A DNA stretch of 64,000 nucleotides, taken from Bacillota bacterium (GTDB lineage: Bacteria > Bacillota > Clostridia > Oscillospirales > Acutalibacteraceae). Positions within the stretch are counted from its first letter, which is position 1, and the number at the start of each line of letters is the position of its first letter. Shown in pieces: positions 50,138 through 58,717 of this stretch. Position numbers and translations under genes: made by a program. Location of the stretch: NCBI GenBank assembly GCA_023458755.1, contig JAEWYE010000076.1:124001-188000 (forward strand), read 5' to 3'. The notes beneath the pieces were generated by a model. That model searched no databases, was not told the DNA's origin, and saw only the letters and a program-made list of their open reading frames with translations.

Positions 50138-50458
50138 TTACAGCGACTCGCCGCATTTGGTGCAAATGCGTTCCTTGGTGCCGTCTTCATAAATTTTATG
50201 TGCGACACGTGTGGGCTTGCCGCAGCGAGGGCAAACGATTTGAACTTTGCAGGCATAGATTGCGCCTTCGGCTTTGACTATACCGCCCTGATCACCCATC
50301 TTGCGTGGCTTAACATGTTTGGAAACCATGTTGCGGCCCTCAACGATGACTTTGCCTTCTTTCGGACTTACGGCCATAACCTTGCCTTGCTTACCGCGCT
50401 CTTTGCCGTTTAAAATGATGACGGTGTCACCAGTTTTGACATGAACTTGTTTATTCAT
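50138..50458 (-). CDS. rplX: 50S ribosomal protein L24
   Basis: 106 residues: KOW motif in VHVKTGDTVIILNGKERGKQGKV, MVSKHVKPRKMGDQGGI, and a C-terminal zinc-type CPRCGKPTRVAHKIYEDGTKERICTKCG (C-x2-C ... C-x2-C). The ATG at 50458 has GGGAGG upstream; the longer frame overlaps rplN. Confidence 0.96.
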   Translation of the reverse strand: MNKQVHVKTGDTVIILNGKERGKQGKVMAVSPKEGKVIVEGRNMVSKHVKPRKMGDQGGIVKAEGAIYACKVQIVCPRCGKPTRVAHKIYEDGTKERICTKCGESL

Positions 50459-50474
50459 CAGTGAGCACCTCCCA

Positions 50475-50843
50475 TCATAGCACTTCGGGGGCAAGACTTA
50501 AAATCTTAAGATAGTCTTTATCACGCAATTCACGAGCCACTGGCCCAAAAATACGCGTGCCCCTCGGATTTTTATCGTCTTTGATGAGAACGGCCGCGTT
50601 TTCATCAAAGCGGATATACGTTCCATCATCGCGGCGAACGCCAAAAGCAGTACGAACAATAACTGCTTTTACAACGTCGCCTTTTTTAACAACGCCGCCG
50701 GGTGCTGCTTTTTTAACGGAAGCAACCACAACGTCGCCAATATTACCATACTTCCTGCCGGTACCGCCGAGAACGCGGATGCACATAAGCTCCTTCGCGC
50801 CGGTGTTGTCGGCAACTTTGAGGTAGGTCTGTTGTTGTATCAC
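50475..50843 (-). CDS. rplN: 50S ribosomal protein L14
   Basis: 122 residues: MIQQQTYLKVADNTGAKELMCIRVLGG, GDVVKAVIVRT, FDENAAVLI, RIFGPVARELRDK. Contacts 16S rRNA at the subunit interface. 34 bp after rpsQ. Confidence 0.97.
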   Translation of the reverse strand: MIQQQTYLKVADNTGAKELMCIRVLGGTGRKYGNIGDVVVASVKKAAPGGVVKKGDVVKAVIVRTAFGVRRDDGTYIRFDENAAVLIKDDKNPRGTRIFGPVARELRDKDYLKILSLAPEVL

Positions 50844-50877
50844 AGTGCGTTCCTCCTTTGCATAAAGCCAAGTTTCA

Positions 50878-51135
50878 TTATTTGGCTTTCTCTATAATCT
50901 CGACAAGACGCCATCTCTTCTCTTTCGAAAGGGGACGAGTCTCCATCACACGCACGCGGTCACCAATCGAGCATTCATTGTTCTCATCATGTGCCTTCAG
51001 TTTCACGGTACGCTTGATAATTTTGTTGTAAAGCGGATGCTTTACGCTGTCTTCGATAGCAACCACGACGGTTTTATCCATCTTGTTGCTCACGACCTTA
51101 CCGACCTCGGTTTTTCTAATATTCCTATCGCTCAC
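50878..51135 (-). CDS. rpsQ: 30S ribosomal protein S17
   Basis: 85 residues, OB-fold: KTEVGKVVSNKMDKTVVVAIE, HPLYNKIIKRTVKLKAHDE, GDRVRVMETRPLSKEKRW. 19 bp after rpmC. Confidence 0.97.
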   Translation of the reverse strand: MSDRNIRKTEVGKVVSNKMDKTVVVAIEDSVKHPLYNKIIKRTVKLKAHDENNECSIGDRVRVMETRPLSKEKRWRLVEIIEKAK

Positions 51136-51154
51136 AGCTTAATCCTCCCTTCCG

Positions 51155-51361
51155 TTACGCATTAGCGCTGTCCTTGATTTCGTTTGCGCGCAAAACTGTC
51201 TTCACGCGGGCGATATCTTTTTTGACAGCTGAAATACGCATCGGGTTATCGAGCTGATTAATGGCAAGCTGGAAGCGCAGGTTGAAAAGCTCGGCCTTGA
51301 GGTCCTTCAATTTGGATTCAAGCTCTTCTGTAGTTAATTCTCTGATCTCTGAGGCCTTCAT
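51155..51361 (-). CDS. rpmC: 50S ribosomal protein L29
   Basis: 68 residues: MKASEIRELTTEELESKLKD, LFNLRFQLAINQLDNPMRI. Two-helix protein near the tunnel exit. Its ATG shares one base with the rplP stop. Confidence 0.97.
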   Translation of the reverse strand: MKASEIRELTTEELESKLKDLKAELFNLRFQLAINQLDNPMRISAVKKDIARVKTVLRANEIKDSANA

Positions 51362-51786
51362 TACTGCTCACCACCCGTTTCTTCCTTCTTAACAAACTTG
51401 CACTTAATCGGCAGTTTGTTTGCTGCAAGGCGCAAAGCTTCTCTGGCAGTTTCCTCTGGAATACCGCCGATTTCGAACATAACTCTGCCCGGCTTTACGA
51501 CTGCAACCCAGTATTCCGGTGAACCTTTACCGGAACCCATGCGGGTTTCAGCTGGCTTTTCGGTAACTGGCTTATCTGGGAATATTTTAATCCATACCTG
51601 ACCAAATCTTTTGCAGTAACGTGTCATAGCAACACGAGCCGCTTCGATTTGATTTGATGTGATCCATGCCGGCTGTAAGGCCTGAAGGCCAAAATCACCG
51701 TATGTCACCTTATTGCCGCGAAGAGCTTTACCGGTCATACGACCTCTGTGAACTCTGCGGTATTTTACACGTTTCGGCAACAGCAT
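51361..51786 (-). CDS. rplP: 50S ribosomal protein L16
   Basis: 141 residues: MLLPKRVKYRRVHRGRMTGKA, ITSNQIEAARVAMTRYCKR, RMGSGKGSPEYWVAVVKPG. Overlaps rpsC and rpmC by single bases (TAATG junctions), so translation is coupled. Confidence 0.97.
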   Translation of the reverse strand: MLLPKRVKYRRVHRGRMTGKALRGNKVTYGDFGLQALQPAWITSNQIEAARVAMTRYCKRFGQVWIKIFPDKPVTEKPAETRMGSGKGSPEYWVAVVKPGRVMFEIGGIPEETAREALRLAANKLPIKCKFVKKEETGGEQ

Positions 51787-52451
51787 TATTTACTGCCTCC
51801 TTCCTTACGAGGCTTGCGGTTATCCTGAAGGACCTCGCCTCTGTAAATCCAGACTTTTACACCAATGCGGCCATAAGTTGTGGCTGCCTCGGCAAAACCG
51901 TAGTCTATGTCGGCTCTGAGAGTCTGAAGCGGAATGGTACCGTCATGATACTGTTCGCTTCTGGCGATTTCAGCACCGCCCAAACGACCGGAAACCTGAG
52001 TTTTGATACCCTTTGCTCCGAGTTTCATGGCACGGCCAATGCATTGTTTCATGGCACGGCGGAATGAAATTCTCTTTTCGAGCTGCTGTGCAATGTTTTC
52101 TGCAACCAGCTGAGCGTTTACATCTGGGTTTTTCACCTCTACGATGTTAACGGCAACCGGCTTTTTCAGGATGCTTTCGCACTGGAGACGAAGTTTTTCA
52201 ATCTCGGTGCCGCCCTTGCCAATTACCATGCCCGGCTTTGCGCAATGAATATGAACGCGTACCTTTGAAGCATCACGCTCAATTTCAATTTTCGGAACAC
52301 CGGCTGCTGCCAATTGTTTTTTCAGCACTTTGCGGAGGTTGTAGTCCTCAACAAGTGTGTCGCCAAAATCACGTTTGTTTGCGAACCAGCGGGAATCCCA
52401 ATCTTTAATGACGCCCACACGAAGGCCGTGTGGATTTATTTTCTGGCCCAT
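51786..52451 (-). CDS. rpsC: 30S ribosomal protein S3
   Basis: 221 residues: MGQKINPHGLRVGVIKDWDS, KH domain VHIHCAKPGMVIGKGGTEIEKL, and the C-terminal domain GRLGGAEIARSEQYHDGTIPLQTLRA. Forms the mRNA entry channel. Confidence 0.97.
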   Translation of the reverse strand: MGQKINPHGLRVGVIKDWDSRWFANKRDFGDTLVEDYNLRKVLKKQLAAAGVPKIEIERDASKVRVHIHCAKPGMVIGKGGTEIEKLRLQCESILKKPVAVNIVEVKNPDVNAQLVAENIAQQLEKRISFRRAMKQCIGRAMKLGAKGIKTQVSGRLGGAEIARSEQYHDGTIPLQTLRADIDYGFAEAATTYGRIGVKVWIYRGEVLQDNRKPRKEGGSK

Positions 52452-52470
52452 AGTTTACCTCCTCTTCCGC

Positions 52471-52806
52471 CTATTCTTTTTCCTTGAGCACGAGGGTTAC
52501 GTGCGAAGTTCTTTTCAATATTCTGAACGCGCGACCCTGCGCTCTTGGACGAATGCGCTTGAGGATCGGGCCCGGACTCACGAAGCATTCTGCAACGTAA
52601 AGTCTGGAAACATCCATATTGTGGTTATTCTCTGCATTTGCCATGGCCGACTTTAACAGTTTCTGCAAGTCTTCACAGGCGGCCTTTGGGGTATGCTTGA
52701 GGATAGCCATTGCCACGTCTGCCGGCTTGTTGCGAATCAAATCAAGCACAACGGACACCTTTCGGGGAGAAATACGGGCGTACTTTAAATAAGCCCTTGC
52801 TTCCAT
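52471..52806 (-). CDS. rplV: 50S ribosomal protein L22
   Basis: 111 residues: ARAYLKYARISPRKVSVVLDLIR and the tunnel-lining loop SPGPILKRIRPRAQGRAFRILKRTSH. The ATG at 52806 has AAAGGAG upstream; the frame is open 9 bp further without one. Loop changes confer macrolide resistance in other bacteria. Confidence 0.97.
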   Translation of the reverse strand: MEARAYLKYARISPRKVSVVLDLIRNKPADVAMAILKHTPKAACEDLQKLLKSAMANAENNHNMDVSRLYVAECFVSPGPILKRIRPRAQGRAFRILKRTSHVTLVLKEKE

Positions 52807-52827
52807 GCTATACACTCCTTTCGGCCG

Positions 52828-53106
52828 TTATTTCGACGCCGTAGTTTTGGAACCCGAATGTCCCTTAAAAGTTCTGGTCGGTGCAAACTCGCCGAGCTTA
52901 TGTCCAACCATGTCTTCGGTGACATATACGGGAACATGTTTGCGGCCATCATGAACCGCAATGGTGTGACCAACGAAATCCGGGAAAATGATGGAAGCTC
53001 TGCTCCATGTTTTCACGATTTTCTTTTCGCCGGCCGCATTCATTTCTTGAATCCTTTTCAGCAGCACGGGCTGTACGTAAGGACCCTTTTTAACGCTTCT
53101 GCTCAT
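52828..53106 (-). CDS. rpsS: 30S ribosomal protein S19
   Basis: 92 residues: MSRSVKKGPYVQPVLLKRI, WSRASIIFPDFVGHTIAVHDGRKHVPVYVTEDMVGHKLGEFAPTRTF (quoted only as landmarks). 27 bp after rplB. Confidence 0.97.
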   Translation of the reverse strand: MSRSVKKGPYVQPVLLKRIQEMNAAGEKKIVKTWSRASIIFPDFVGHTIAVHDGRKHVPVYVTEDMVGHKLGEFAPTRTFKGHSGSKTTASK

Positions 53107-53132
53107 AGTTCGTAAGCTCCTTTCTGTACGCC

Positions 53133-53966
53133 TTATTTGCCGTTTCTGCGCTTCACGATAAACTTATCGGAGCGATTATGATGGGCACGGGTCTTGTAGC
53201 CGAGAGCCGGTTTACCCCAAGGAGTAACAGGTCCGGGGCGTCCAACAGGAGATTTACCTTCACCACCGCCGTGCGGATGGTCATTCGGGTTCATAACAGA
53301 ACCACGGACGGTTGGTCTCCAACCCATATGACGTTTGCGTCCTGCTTTACCGATTTTCACGTTCTCATGATCAATGTTGCTGACCTGACCGATTGTGGCC
53401 ATGCAGTCCACAGATACATTGCGAAGTTCACCGGAAGGCAGTCTTAAGAGCGCCATGTTGTTTTCTTTTGCCATAAGCTGAGCCATAATACCTGCTGCGC
53501 GGGCGATTTGAGCGCCTTTGCCGGGATACAGTTCAACGTTATGAATAAAAGTACCGGTCGGGATATTTGCGAGCGGCAATGCGTTGCCGGGCTTAATATC
53601 CGCTGTGGCACCGGAGACAACCACGTCGCCGACCTTCAGGCCGTGCGGAGCGATGATGTATCTCTTTTCGCCGTCTTCATACTGCACGAGTGCGATGAAA
53701 GCGGAACGGTTCGGATCATACTCAAGAGTGAGTACAGTTGCCGGTGCGTCGGTCTTTTGACGCTTAAAATCGATAATACGATATTTTTTACGGTTTCCGC
53801 CACCGCGGTGACGAATCGTAATTCTACCATAGCTGTTGCGACCGGATTTGTTGTTGACCGGAGCCAGCAAACTTTTTTCCGGATCGACTTTCGAGAGACC
53901 GGAATAATCCGTAACGGACATATTACGTCTTGAGGCTGTGGTAGGCTTAAAATTGATAATAGACAT
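53133..53966 (-). CDS. rplB: 50S ribosomal protein L2
   Basis: 277 residues: RRNMSVTDYSGLSKVDPEKSL, SYGRITIRHRGGGNRKKYR, and GWRPTVRGSVMNPNDHPHGGGEGKSP with the conserved His near the peptidyl transferase centre. Precedes rpsS in the usual order. Confidence 0.98.
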   Translation of the reverse strand: MSIINFKPTTASRRNMSVTDYSGLSKVDPEKSLLAPVNNKSGRNSYGRITIRHRGGGNRKKYRIIDFKRQKTDAPATVLTLEYDPNRSAFIALVQYEDGEKRYIIAPHGLKVGDVVVSGATADIKPGNALPLANIPTGTFIHNVELYPGKGAQIARAAGIMAQLMAKENNMALLRLPSGELRNVSVDCMATIGQVSNIDHENVKIGKAGRKRHMGWRPTVRGSVMNPNDHPHGGGEGKSPVGRPGPVTPWGKPALGYKTRAHHNRSDKFIVKRRNGK

Positions 53967-54049
53967 TTCGGTTTCACACTCCTCATGATGGCTTTGCGGG
54001 AATTTGCCGATTTCCCATACTTTGCCCCTGCCTTAAGGTGGGCAGGAAT

Positions 54050-54340
54050 TTACATCATGCCTTCAAAGAATTCAATTGTTTTGCTGTCTTCGGTCAGGCT
54101 GACGATGGCTTTCTTCCAGTTCTTGGTGTAGCCTTCGCTTCTGCCCTGACGGCGCATCTGGCCTCTTACGTGCAGGGTGTTAACCTTGCAGACCTTAACG
54201 CCGAAGAGTTCTTCTGCAGCTTTTGCAATTTCAACTTTGGTGGCATCCATGGCAACTTCAAAGGTGTACTTTTTCATGCCGATACCGGCCATGCTTTTTT
54301 CAGTAATAATGGGGCGAATGATGATGTCCTGTGCTGCCAT
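54050..54340 (-). CDS. rplW: 50S ribosomal protein L23
   Basis: 96 residues: AQDIIIRPIITEKSMA, YTFEVAMDATKVEIAKAAEELFGVKVCKVNT. Docking site for trigger factor and SRP at the tunnel exit. Its ATG shares one base with the rplD stop. An 83-bp gap to rplB follows. Confidence 0.97.
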   Translation of the reverse strand: MAAQDIIIRPIITEKSMAGIGMKKYTFEVAMDATKVEIAKAAEELFGVKVCKVNTLHVRGQMRRQGRSEGYTKNWKKAIVSLTEDSKTIEFFEGMM

Positions 54341-54963
54341 TATGCATACACCTCCTCAATCTGAGACACGGCATCTTTGAGAACGATAAATTTATCTGCA
54401 TTCAAAATGTCGTATACATTTAAGGTGTTGACCACTGCTGTTTTTACGCCCGGAATATTTGCTGCCGATGCAACGACCTTTTTGTTCACCTCTGGGAGAA
54501 CAATGAGAGCCTTTTTCTCGGAGCCAATTGCCTTAAGCATTGCTGCGATGGTCTTGGTCTTGAACTCATCCAGTTCGATTTTGTCAAGTACGATCATATC
54601 TTTGTCAATGACCTTGCTGGACAATGCGGACTTAAGAGCAAGACGTCTTACCTTTTTATTTAAAGAATAGCTGTAATCGCGCGGCTTCGGAGCAAAAACG
54701 ATACCGCCGTGTGTCCACTGCGGAGCGCGTGTGGAGCCCTGTCTTGCGTGACCGGTTCCTTTTTGCTTCCACGGCTTTCTGCCGCCGCCGGAAACCTCGG
54801 CGCGGGTCAGTGCTGACTGTGTGCCCTGACGCTGATTTGCGAGGTAGTTGACTACCATATCATGCATCACAGTGGTGTTGGGTTCAATTCCGAATACGCT
54901 GTCAGAAAGTTCAATGGTATCAACTTCCTTGCCGAGCATATCAAGTACTGCTACTTTAGGCAT
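54340..54963 (-). CDS. rplD: 50S ribosomal protein L4
   Basis: 207 residues: tunnel loop ANQRQGTQSALTRAEVSGGGRKPWKQKGTGHARQGSTRAPQWTHG (landmark) and LKSALSSKV. In Escherichia coli L4 autoregulates the S10 operon; whether it does so here is unknown. Confidence 0.97.
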   Translation of the reverse strand: MPKVAVLDMLGKEVDTIELSDSVFGIEPNTTVMHDMVVNYLANQRQGTQSALTRAEVSGGGRKPWKQKGTGHARQGSTRAPQWTHGGIVFAPKPRDYSYSLNKKVRRLALKSALSSKVIDKDMIVLDKIELDEFKTKTIAAMLKAIGSEKKALIVLPEVNKKVVASAANIPGVKTAVVNTLNVYDILNADKFIVLKDAVSQIEEVYA

Positions 54964-54980
54964 ACCAATTCCTCCTTCCC

Positions 54981-55613
54981 TTACGCCTTAACGCTGTCAT
55001 GAATAACTACGATACCGCCATTAGGGCCCGGAACAGCGCCTTTGATAGCGATCAGGTTGTTTTCGGCATCTACCTTGGCAACGGTTAAGTTCTGTACGGT
55101 TACTTTCTCGGCACCCATGTGACCGGCCATTTTCAAGCCTTTGAACACTCTGGACGGATCCGAGCAGCAGCCGTTTGAGCCGCCGTGACGGGCAACAGGT
55201 CCGCTACCGTGTGTTTCCTTAAGTCTCTGGAAATTCCAGCGCTTAATAACACCCTGGTATCCTTTACCTTTGCTGGTACCGCTCACGTCAACTTTGTCGC
55301 CGTTTGCGAAAATGTCCGCTTTAATGAGGTCGCCCACATTGTAAGCGTCTGTGTCTTCCAGTCGGAACTCTCTTAAAGTTCTCTTAGGCGCAACATCTGC
55401 TTTCGCAAAGTGGCCCTTCATTGGCTTGTTGACTTTCTGAGCTTTCAGATCGCCAAAACCAATTTGAATGGAATTGTAGCCGTCGTTTTCAACGGTCTTT
55501 TTCTGTGAAACAACACAGGGACCGGCCTCTACAACAGTTACAGGGATGACATTTCCCTTTTCGTCGAAGATTTGCGTCATGCCAACCTTCTTGCCGATAA
55601 TAGCTTTTTGCAT
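54981..55613 (-). CDS. rplC: 50S ribosomal protein L3
   Basis: 210 residues: IGKKVGMTQIFDEKGNVIPVTVVEAGPC, and FQRLKETHGSGPVARHGGSNG with GHMGAEKVTVQNL. The ATG at 55613 has GGAGG upstream; the longer frame lacks conservation. 17 bp before rplD. Confidence 0.97.
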   Translation of the reverse strand: MQKAIIGKKVGMTQIFDEKGNVIPVTVVEAGPCVVSQKKTVENDGYNSIQIGFGDLKAQKVNKPMKGHFAKADVAPKRTLREFRLEDTDAYNVGDLIKADIFANGDKVDVSGTSKGKGYQGVIKRWNFQRLKETHGSGPVARHGGSNGCCSDPSRVFKGLKMAGHMGAEKVTVQNLTVAKVDAENNLIAIKGAVPGPNGGIVVIHDSVKA

Positions 55614-55684
55614 TATTTTACCTCCTATGCAGGTTATTGGTTGGTTTTTCACCAACTTGACCCCATCTACTGGTTGGTTGAAGA

Positions 55685-55996
55685 CTAGAGTTTAATCTCA
55701 ATCTCAACGCCGGCAGGGAGCTCTAATCCCATCAAAGCCTCAACGGTTTTGTTTGACGGTCTTAGGATGTCGATAAGTCTTTTGTGTGTTCTCATCTCGA
55801 ATTGCTCACGGCTATCCTTGTACTTATGCACAGCACGCAGAATCGTAACGATCTGCTTTTCTGTCGGCAGCGGAACTGGGCCGGAAACTCTGGCACCTGT
55901 ACGCTTCGCTGTCTGCACAATCTTTTCAGCCGACTGATCAACCAACTGATGATCATACCCTTTGATTCTTATCCTGATTTTTTCTTTGACTGCCAC
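55685..55996 (-). CDS. rpsJ: 30S ribosomal protein S10
   Basis: 103 residues: IRIRIKGYDHQLVDQSAEKIV, TGARVSGPVPLPTEK, HKDSREQFEMRTHKRLIDI. First gene of the operon here; rpsL, rpsG, fusA and tuf are not upstream in this window. Also the NusE transcription factor. Confidence 0.97.
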   Translation of the reverse strand: MAVKEKIRIRIKGYDHQLVDQSAEKIVQTAKRTGARVSGPVPLPTEKQIVTILRAVHKYKDSREQFEMRTHKRLIDILRPSNKTVEALMGLELPAGVEIEIKL

Positions 55997-56411
55997 TGTA
56001 ATCGCCTCCTTATTGTAGTTGGCGGGCGGCGCTTTTTAAATCCTAACACTGTGCCGGGTGTTTCTCCACTTGGCATTTAAAAACCGGATTGACTTTTTCA
56101 AGTTAATCCGGGTGTTTCGGCATAAAAAACGTCTGAGCAGAATGAGGGCATAGTGATAATACAGCGCAAGTAAACAGTATTATTCTATTTCTCATCGCAC
56201 GCTCAAAGTATCTGTCGCCCGGTTTAAAATCGGACATACTCCACGGAAAAACCGGCCTGTTTCAGCCGCAACCTCCCGCTTCATCGCATATCTGTCGCAG
56301 TCGTGCTTGATTATAATACCATATTACACGCAGGATGGCAAGTCCCATTTTCTATTTTTTGCAAGAACTTTTTGTGACTTTTTTGTTGAATATCACCAGA
56401 TGTATTTTTTC
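55997..56411 (-). other. Leader and promoter region of the S10 operon
   Basis: 415 bp without a gene. Contains the promoter at 56310-56341, an inverted repeat CCGGATTGACTT (56084-56095) / AAGTTAATCCGG (56100-56111), and a direct repeat CCGGGTGTTTC at 56054-56064 and 56108-56118. The long leader of about 310 nt may carry autogenous regulation; no known leader motif was recognised. Confidence 0.6.
56310..56341 (-). promoter_or_regulatory. Candidate promoter of the ribosomal operon
   Basis: Minus-strand TTGCCA (56341-56336), 17-bp spacer, TATTAT (56318-56313); an overlapping TATAAT (56315-56310) would have a 20-bp spacer. Confidence 0.55.
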
Positions 56412-56609
56412 TTATATTCCTAAGTAATCGTCGTCAAATAAAGAGCGGCAGCCTTTGCGCCCGGCAGCCAGAACCTCGTCGCTGTCATGCGTTCCGCGAA
56501 TCATCTTTAGCAGCTTTTTCGCGTGATATCTCTGTTTTTCAATAAAAATGAAATAGATAACCGCTGCAGCCAAAACAATGGCAAGAATTTTCCACAGTTT
56601 ATTTATCAT
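56412..56609 (-). CDS. Small membrane protein, unknown function
   Basis: 65 residues: one N-terminal helix (about 5-23, LWKILAIVLAAAVIYFIFI), then a basic stretch (EKQRYHAKKLLKMIRG) and an acidic tail. GGAGG-type site 8 nt before the ATG. Monocistronic. No family recognised. Confidence 0.65.
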   Translation of the reverse strand: MINKLWKILAIVLAAAVIYFIFIEKQRYHAKKLLKMIRGTHDSDEVLAAGRKGCRSLFDDDYLGI

Positions 56610-56695
56610 CTGTCAATTCCTCCGTAACCTTATAAGTATGTTCGCTCTTTATTTCTATTATACATGTTTTTTCGTAAGAAAGCAATTCATGGCAG

Positions 56696-56731
56696 CAGAA
56701 AAGGGCCGACCGCGCGGTCGGCCCTTTTCTG
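56696..56731. terminator. Bidirectional terminator, perfect palindrome
   Basis: CAGAAAAGGGCCGACCGC and its exact complement with no spacer (36 bp). It contains A- and T-runs in both arms and serves the leftward LCP-sigma operon. Confidence 0.8.
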
Positions 56732-56817
56732 TGAGATGAAATGAGATTTTATATATAAGGAACTTACGTTTTTACCACAACTGCCTGCTGTCCCAAAGTT
56801 TGCTTAGTGTTTTTGCT

Positions 56818-57933
56818 TTATTTCACCGGTTTTGATTCCGAAATTACAGAACTGCCGCTTGTATTCTTCGGCTGCTCAGGGAATTCCACATTCACATCAT
56901 AAACAAACTTCATAACAGCCTGCTTATTTGCCTGTATATCAGGTACAAGTACTGCCATTTCCCTTACATTCTCACACTTATAAGTGTTGTCCGCCGGCAG
57001 TCGGCTCTGCAGAATCGGATACTTTAAGAAAGTAAAGGAATCCTTTACGAGTCCGATCAAAGCATCTTTTTTCATATCGGTTGTAACAGACGGGAAAATA
57101 TCCTGTACGACACTCAAAGCGGTTGCAGTACCAGAGGATTTCAGTTTATTTACAATACTGATAACTACCTTGCGCTGCCGCTCGGTACGGCCAAAATCGG
57201 TATCAATCATGCGGATGCGGGAATAGTACAGTGCCTGCTTGCCGGTTAATAAAACGCTGCCCGCCGTTATCCTTTTACTGGCGGCTTCCCCGGAGTACTG
57301 ATTGATCAGCTTTGCTTCGGGTTCCGTAACGTCAATGGTAACGCCGCCTATCCGGTCAATCATTTTCTCAAATCCGCCGTAGTCAACGGTTACATAATTG
57401 TCAATACGGAAACCGAAATTGTTCTCAACCGTTTTGACAGCAAGCGGCGCTCCGCCCAGCGTATAGGCCGCATTGAGTCGGTTATCCATATTGGGATCCT
57501 CAAATCTTACATACATATCGCGCAGCAAAGAAGTTACTTTCAATTTGCTGTGCCGTTTGTCAATGGACAGTATCATCATGCTGTCGCTGCGGGCAGTATC
57601 GCCTTTCTGTCCGTCCAAACCCAGCACCAGAATATTTTGGATTTCGCTGTCCTGATAAAGTCCGTTTGCCGTATTTGCTTTGCTGCCCGTGCCTTCTGTC
57701 GAGCTGCCCTGTGAAGCAGGTGCAACCGAAACCACCGGCTTTAAAATTTTCGGGACGGCAAAAATACCCACCGCAATCACGGCCACAGCCGCAAGGCAGA
57801 CGGCACCTTTGAACAGCGGAGCATATGCCGGGTTTCTTCGCGGTGCCGGCTGCCCGCTGATTGCTTTTGTCCGAAGTTCCGCACTTGCGTGGATTTTATT
57901 GACCGCACGAACCAGGTCTTCCTGTTCCATCAT
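56818..57933 (-). CDS. LytR-CpsA-Psr (LCP) family protein
   Basis: 371 residues: cytoplasmic N-terminus (about 1-40), one TM helix (about 46-66), Ser/Thr-rich linker, then the extracytoplasmic LCP domain (about 100-310) with ILVLGLDGQKGDTARSDSMMILSID, TSLLRDMYV, LNAAYTLGG and the Arg-rich LYYSRIRMIDTDFGRTERQRKVV. LCP enzymes attach glycopolymers to peptidoglycan. Its ATG overlaps the ECF sigma stop by 4 bp. The N-terminal LVRAVNKIHASAELRTKAIS resembles the short cytoplasmic segment of Clostridial anti-sigma proteins. Confidence 0.93.
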   Translation of the reverse strand: MMEQEDLVRAVNKIHASAELRTKAISGQPAPRRNPAYAPLFKGAVCLAAVAVIAVGIFAVPKILKPVVSVAPASQGSSTEGTGSKANTANGLYQDSEIQNILVLGLDGQKGDTARSDSMMILSIDKRHSKLKVTSLLRDMYVRFEDPNMDNRLNAAYTLGGAPLAVKTVENNFGFRIDNYVTVDYGGFEKMIDRIGGVTIDVTEPEAKLINQYSGEAASKRITAGSVLLTGKQALYYSRIRMIDTDFGRTERQRKVVISIVNKLKSSGTATALSVVQDIFPSVTTDMKKDALIGLVKDSFTFLKYPILQSRLPADNTYKCENVREMAVLVPDIQANKQAVMKFVYDVNVEFPEQPKNTSGSSVISESKPVK

Positions 57934-58418
57934 GCATATTCCTCTCTCAATTTAATTTTAAGCATTTCTCTGCCACGGTACAGCGCAACTTTTACAGCAT
58001 TTTCTTTCATATCCAAAATATCGGCTACCTCGCCCAGCTTGTATCCTTCCACATAATGAAGGTGGAGAATGGTTTTGTATTTGGGCGGCAAAGCCATCAG
58101 TTGTTCCAAAACACAAGTTTGTTCCGGCGTTGCGGCGTATTCCTCAATATCGTCCAGACAAACCGCACGTCGGTGGAATAAAGAACGAAGCCTGTCCTTG
58201 CTGCAATTGGATGCAACCCGAATAAGCCAGGCCTTTTCGTGTTCGGTACTGTTAAAGTTGGGCTGAACCTTCCAATACTTTGCAAAGGTATCCTGCACAG
58301 CGTCTTCTGCGTCTTCCTTGTTGCAGAGGATGACCATGCACAGCCTAAACAGCATATTGCCGTAAGCATCGTATTTCGCCGGTAAATCGTCGCACGCGCG
58401 CTGCGACAGTTCCCTCAT
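57930..58418 (-). CDS. ECF-type RNA polymerase sigma factor
   Basis: 162 residues: region 2 (YDAYGNMLFRLCMVILCNKEDAEDAVQDTFAKYWKV, about 15-50) and region 4 (LPPKYKTILHLHYVEGYKLGEVADILDMKENAVKVALYRGREML, about 108-152). The ATG at 58418 has AAAGGAG upstream. Translationally coupled to the LCP gene. No separate anti-sigma gene is present. Confidence 0.93.
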   Translation of the reverse strand: MRELSQRACDDLPAKYDAYGNMLFRLCMVILCNKEDAEDAVQDTFAKYWKVQPNFNSTEHEKAWLIRVASNCSKDRLRSLFHRRAVCLDDIEEYAATPEQTCVLEQLMALPPKYKTILHLHYVEGYKLGEVADILDMKENAVKVALYRGREMLKIKLREEYA

Positions 58419-58656
58419 GGTATCAGCTCCTTTCACAACAAATACGTTTCAAATATGAGAAAGGTTACAAGCTAAAATCAATTTATTTTATTGAAACAAA
58501 AAAATCGGCTTCCATATAGCGGATTTCCCCATTTTTCTTTATCATTTACATATTGTACTGTAAATAATATCCATCGTCAATTCGCATAGGTTTAATTTTA
58601 CTCATTCTGCTTTTTTATTGCAAAGCACTGAATTCTAATTTTATGCGAATAAATCA

Positions 58657-58685
58657 TTGACACATTTTACCAAATGATATAGAAT
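58657..58685 (+). promoter_or_regulatory. Promoter of the interrupted lipoprotein gene
   Basis: TTGACA (58657-58662), 17-bp spacer, TAGAAT (58680-58685), 32 bp upstream of the ATG. Confidence 0.7.
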
Positions 58686-58717
58686 TTTAAGCAATACAAT
58701 AGATAAGAGGTAAATTT

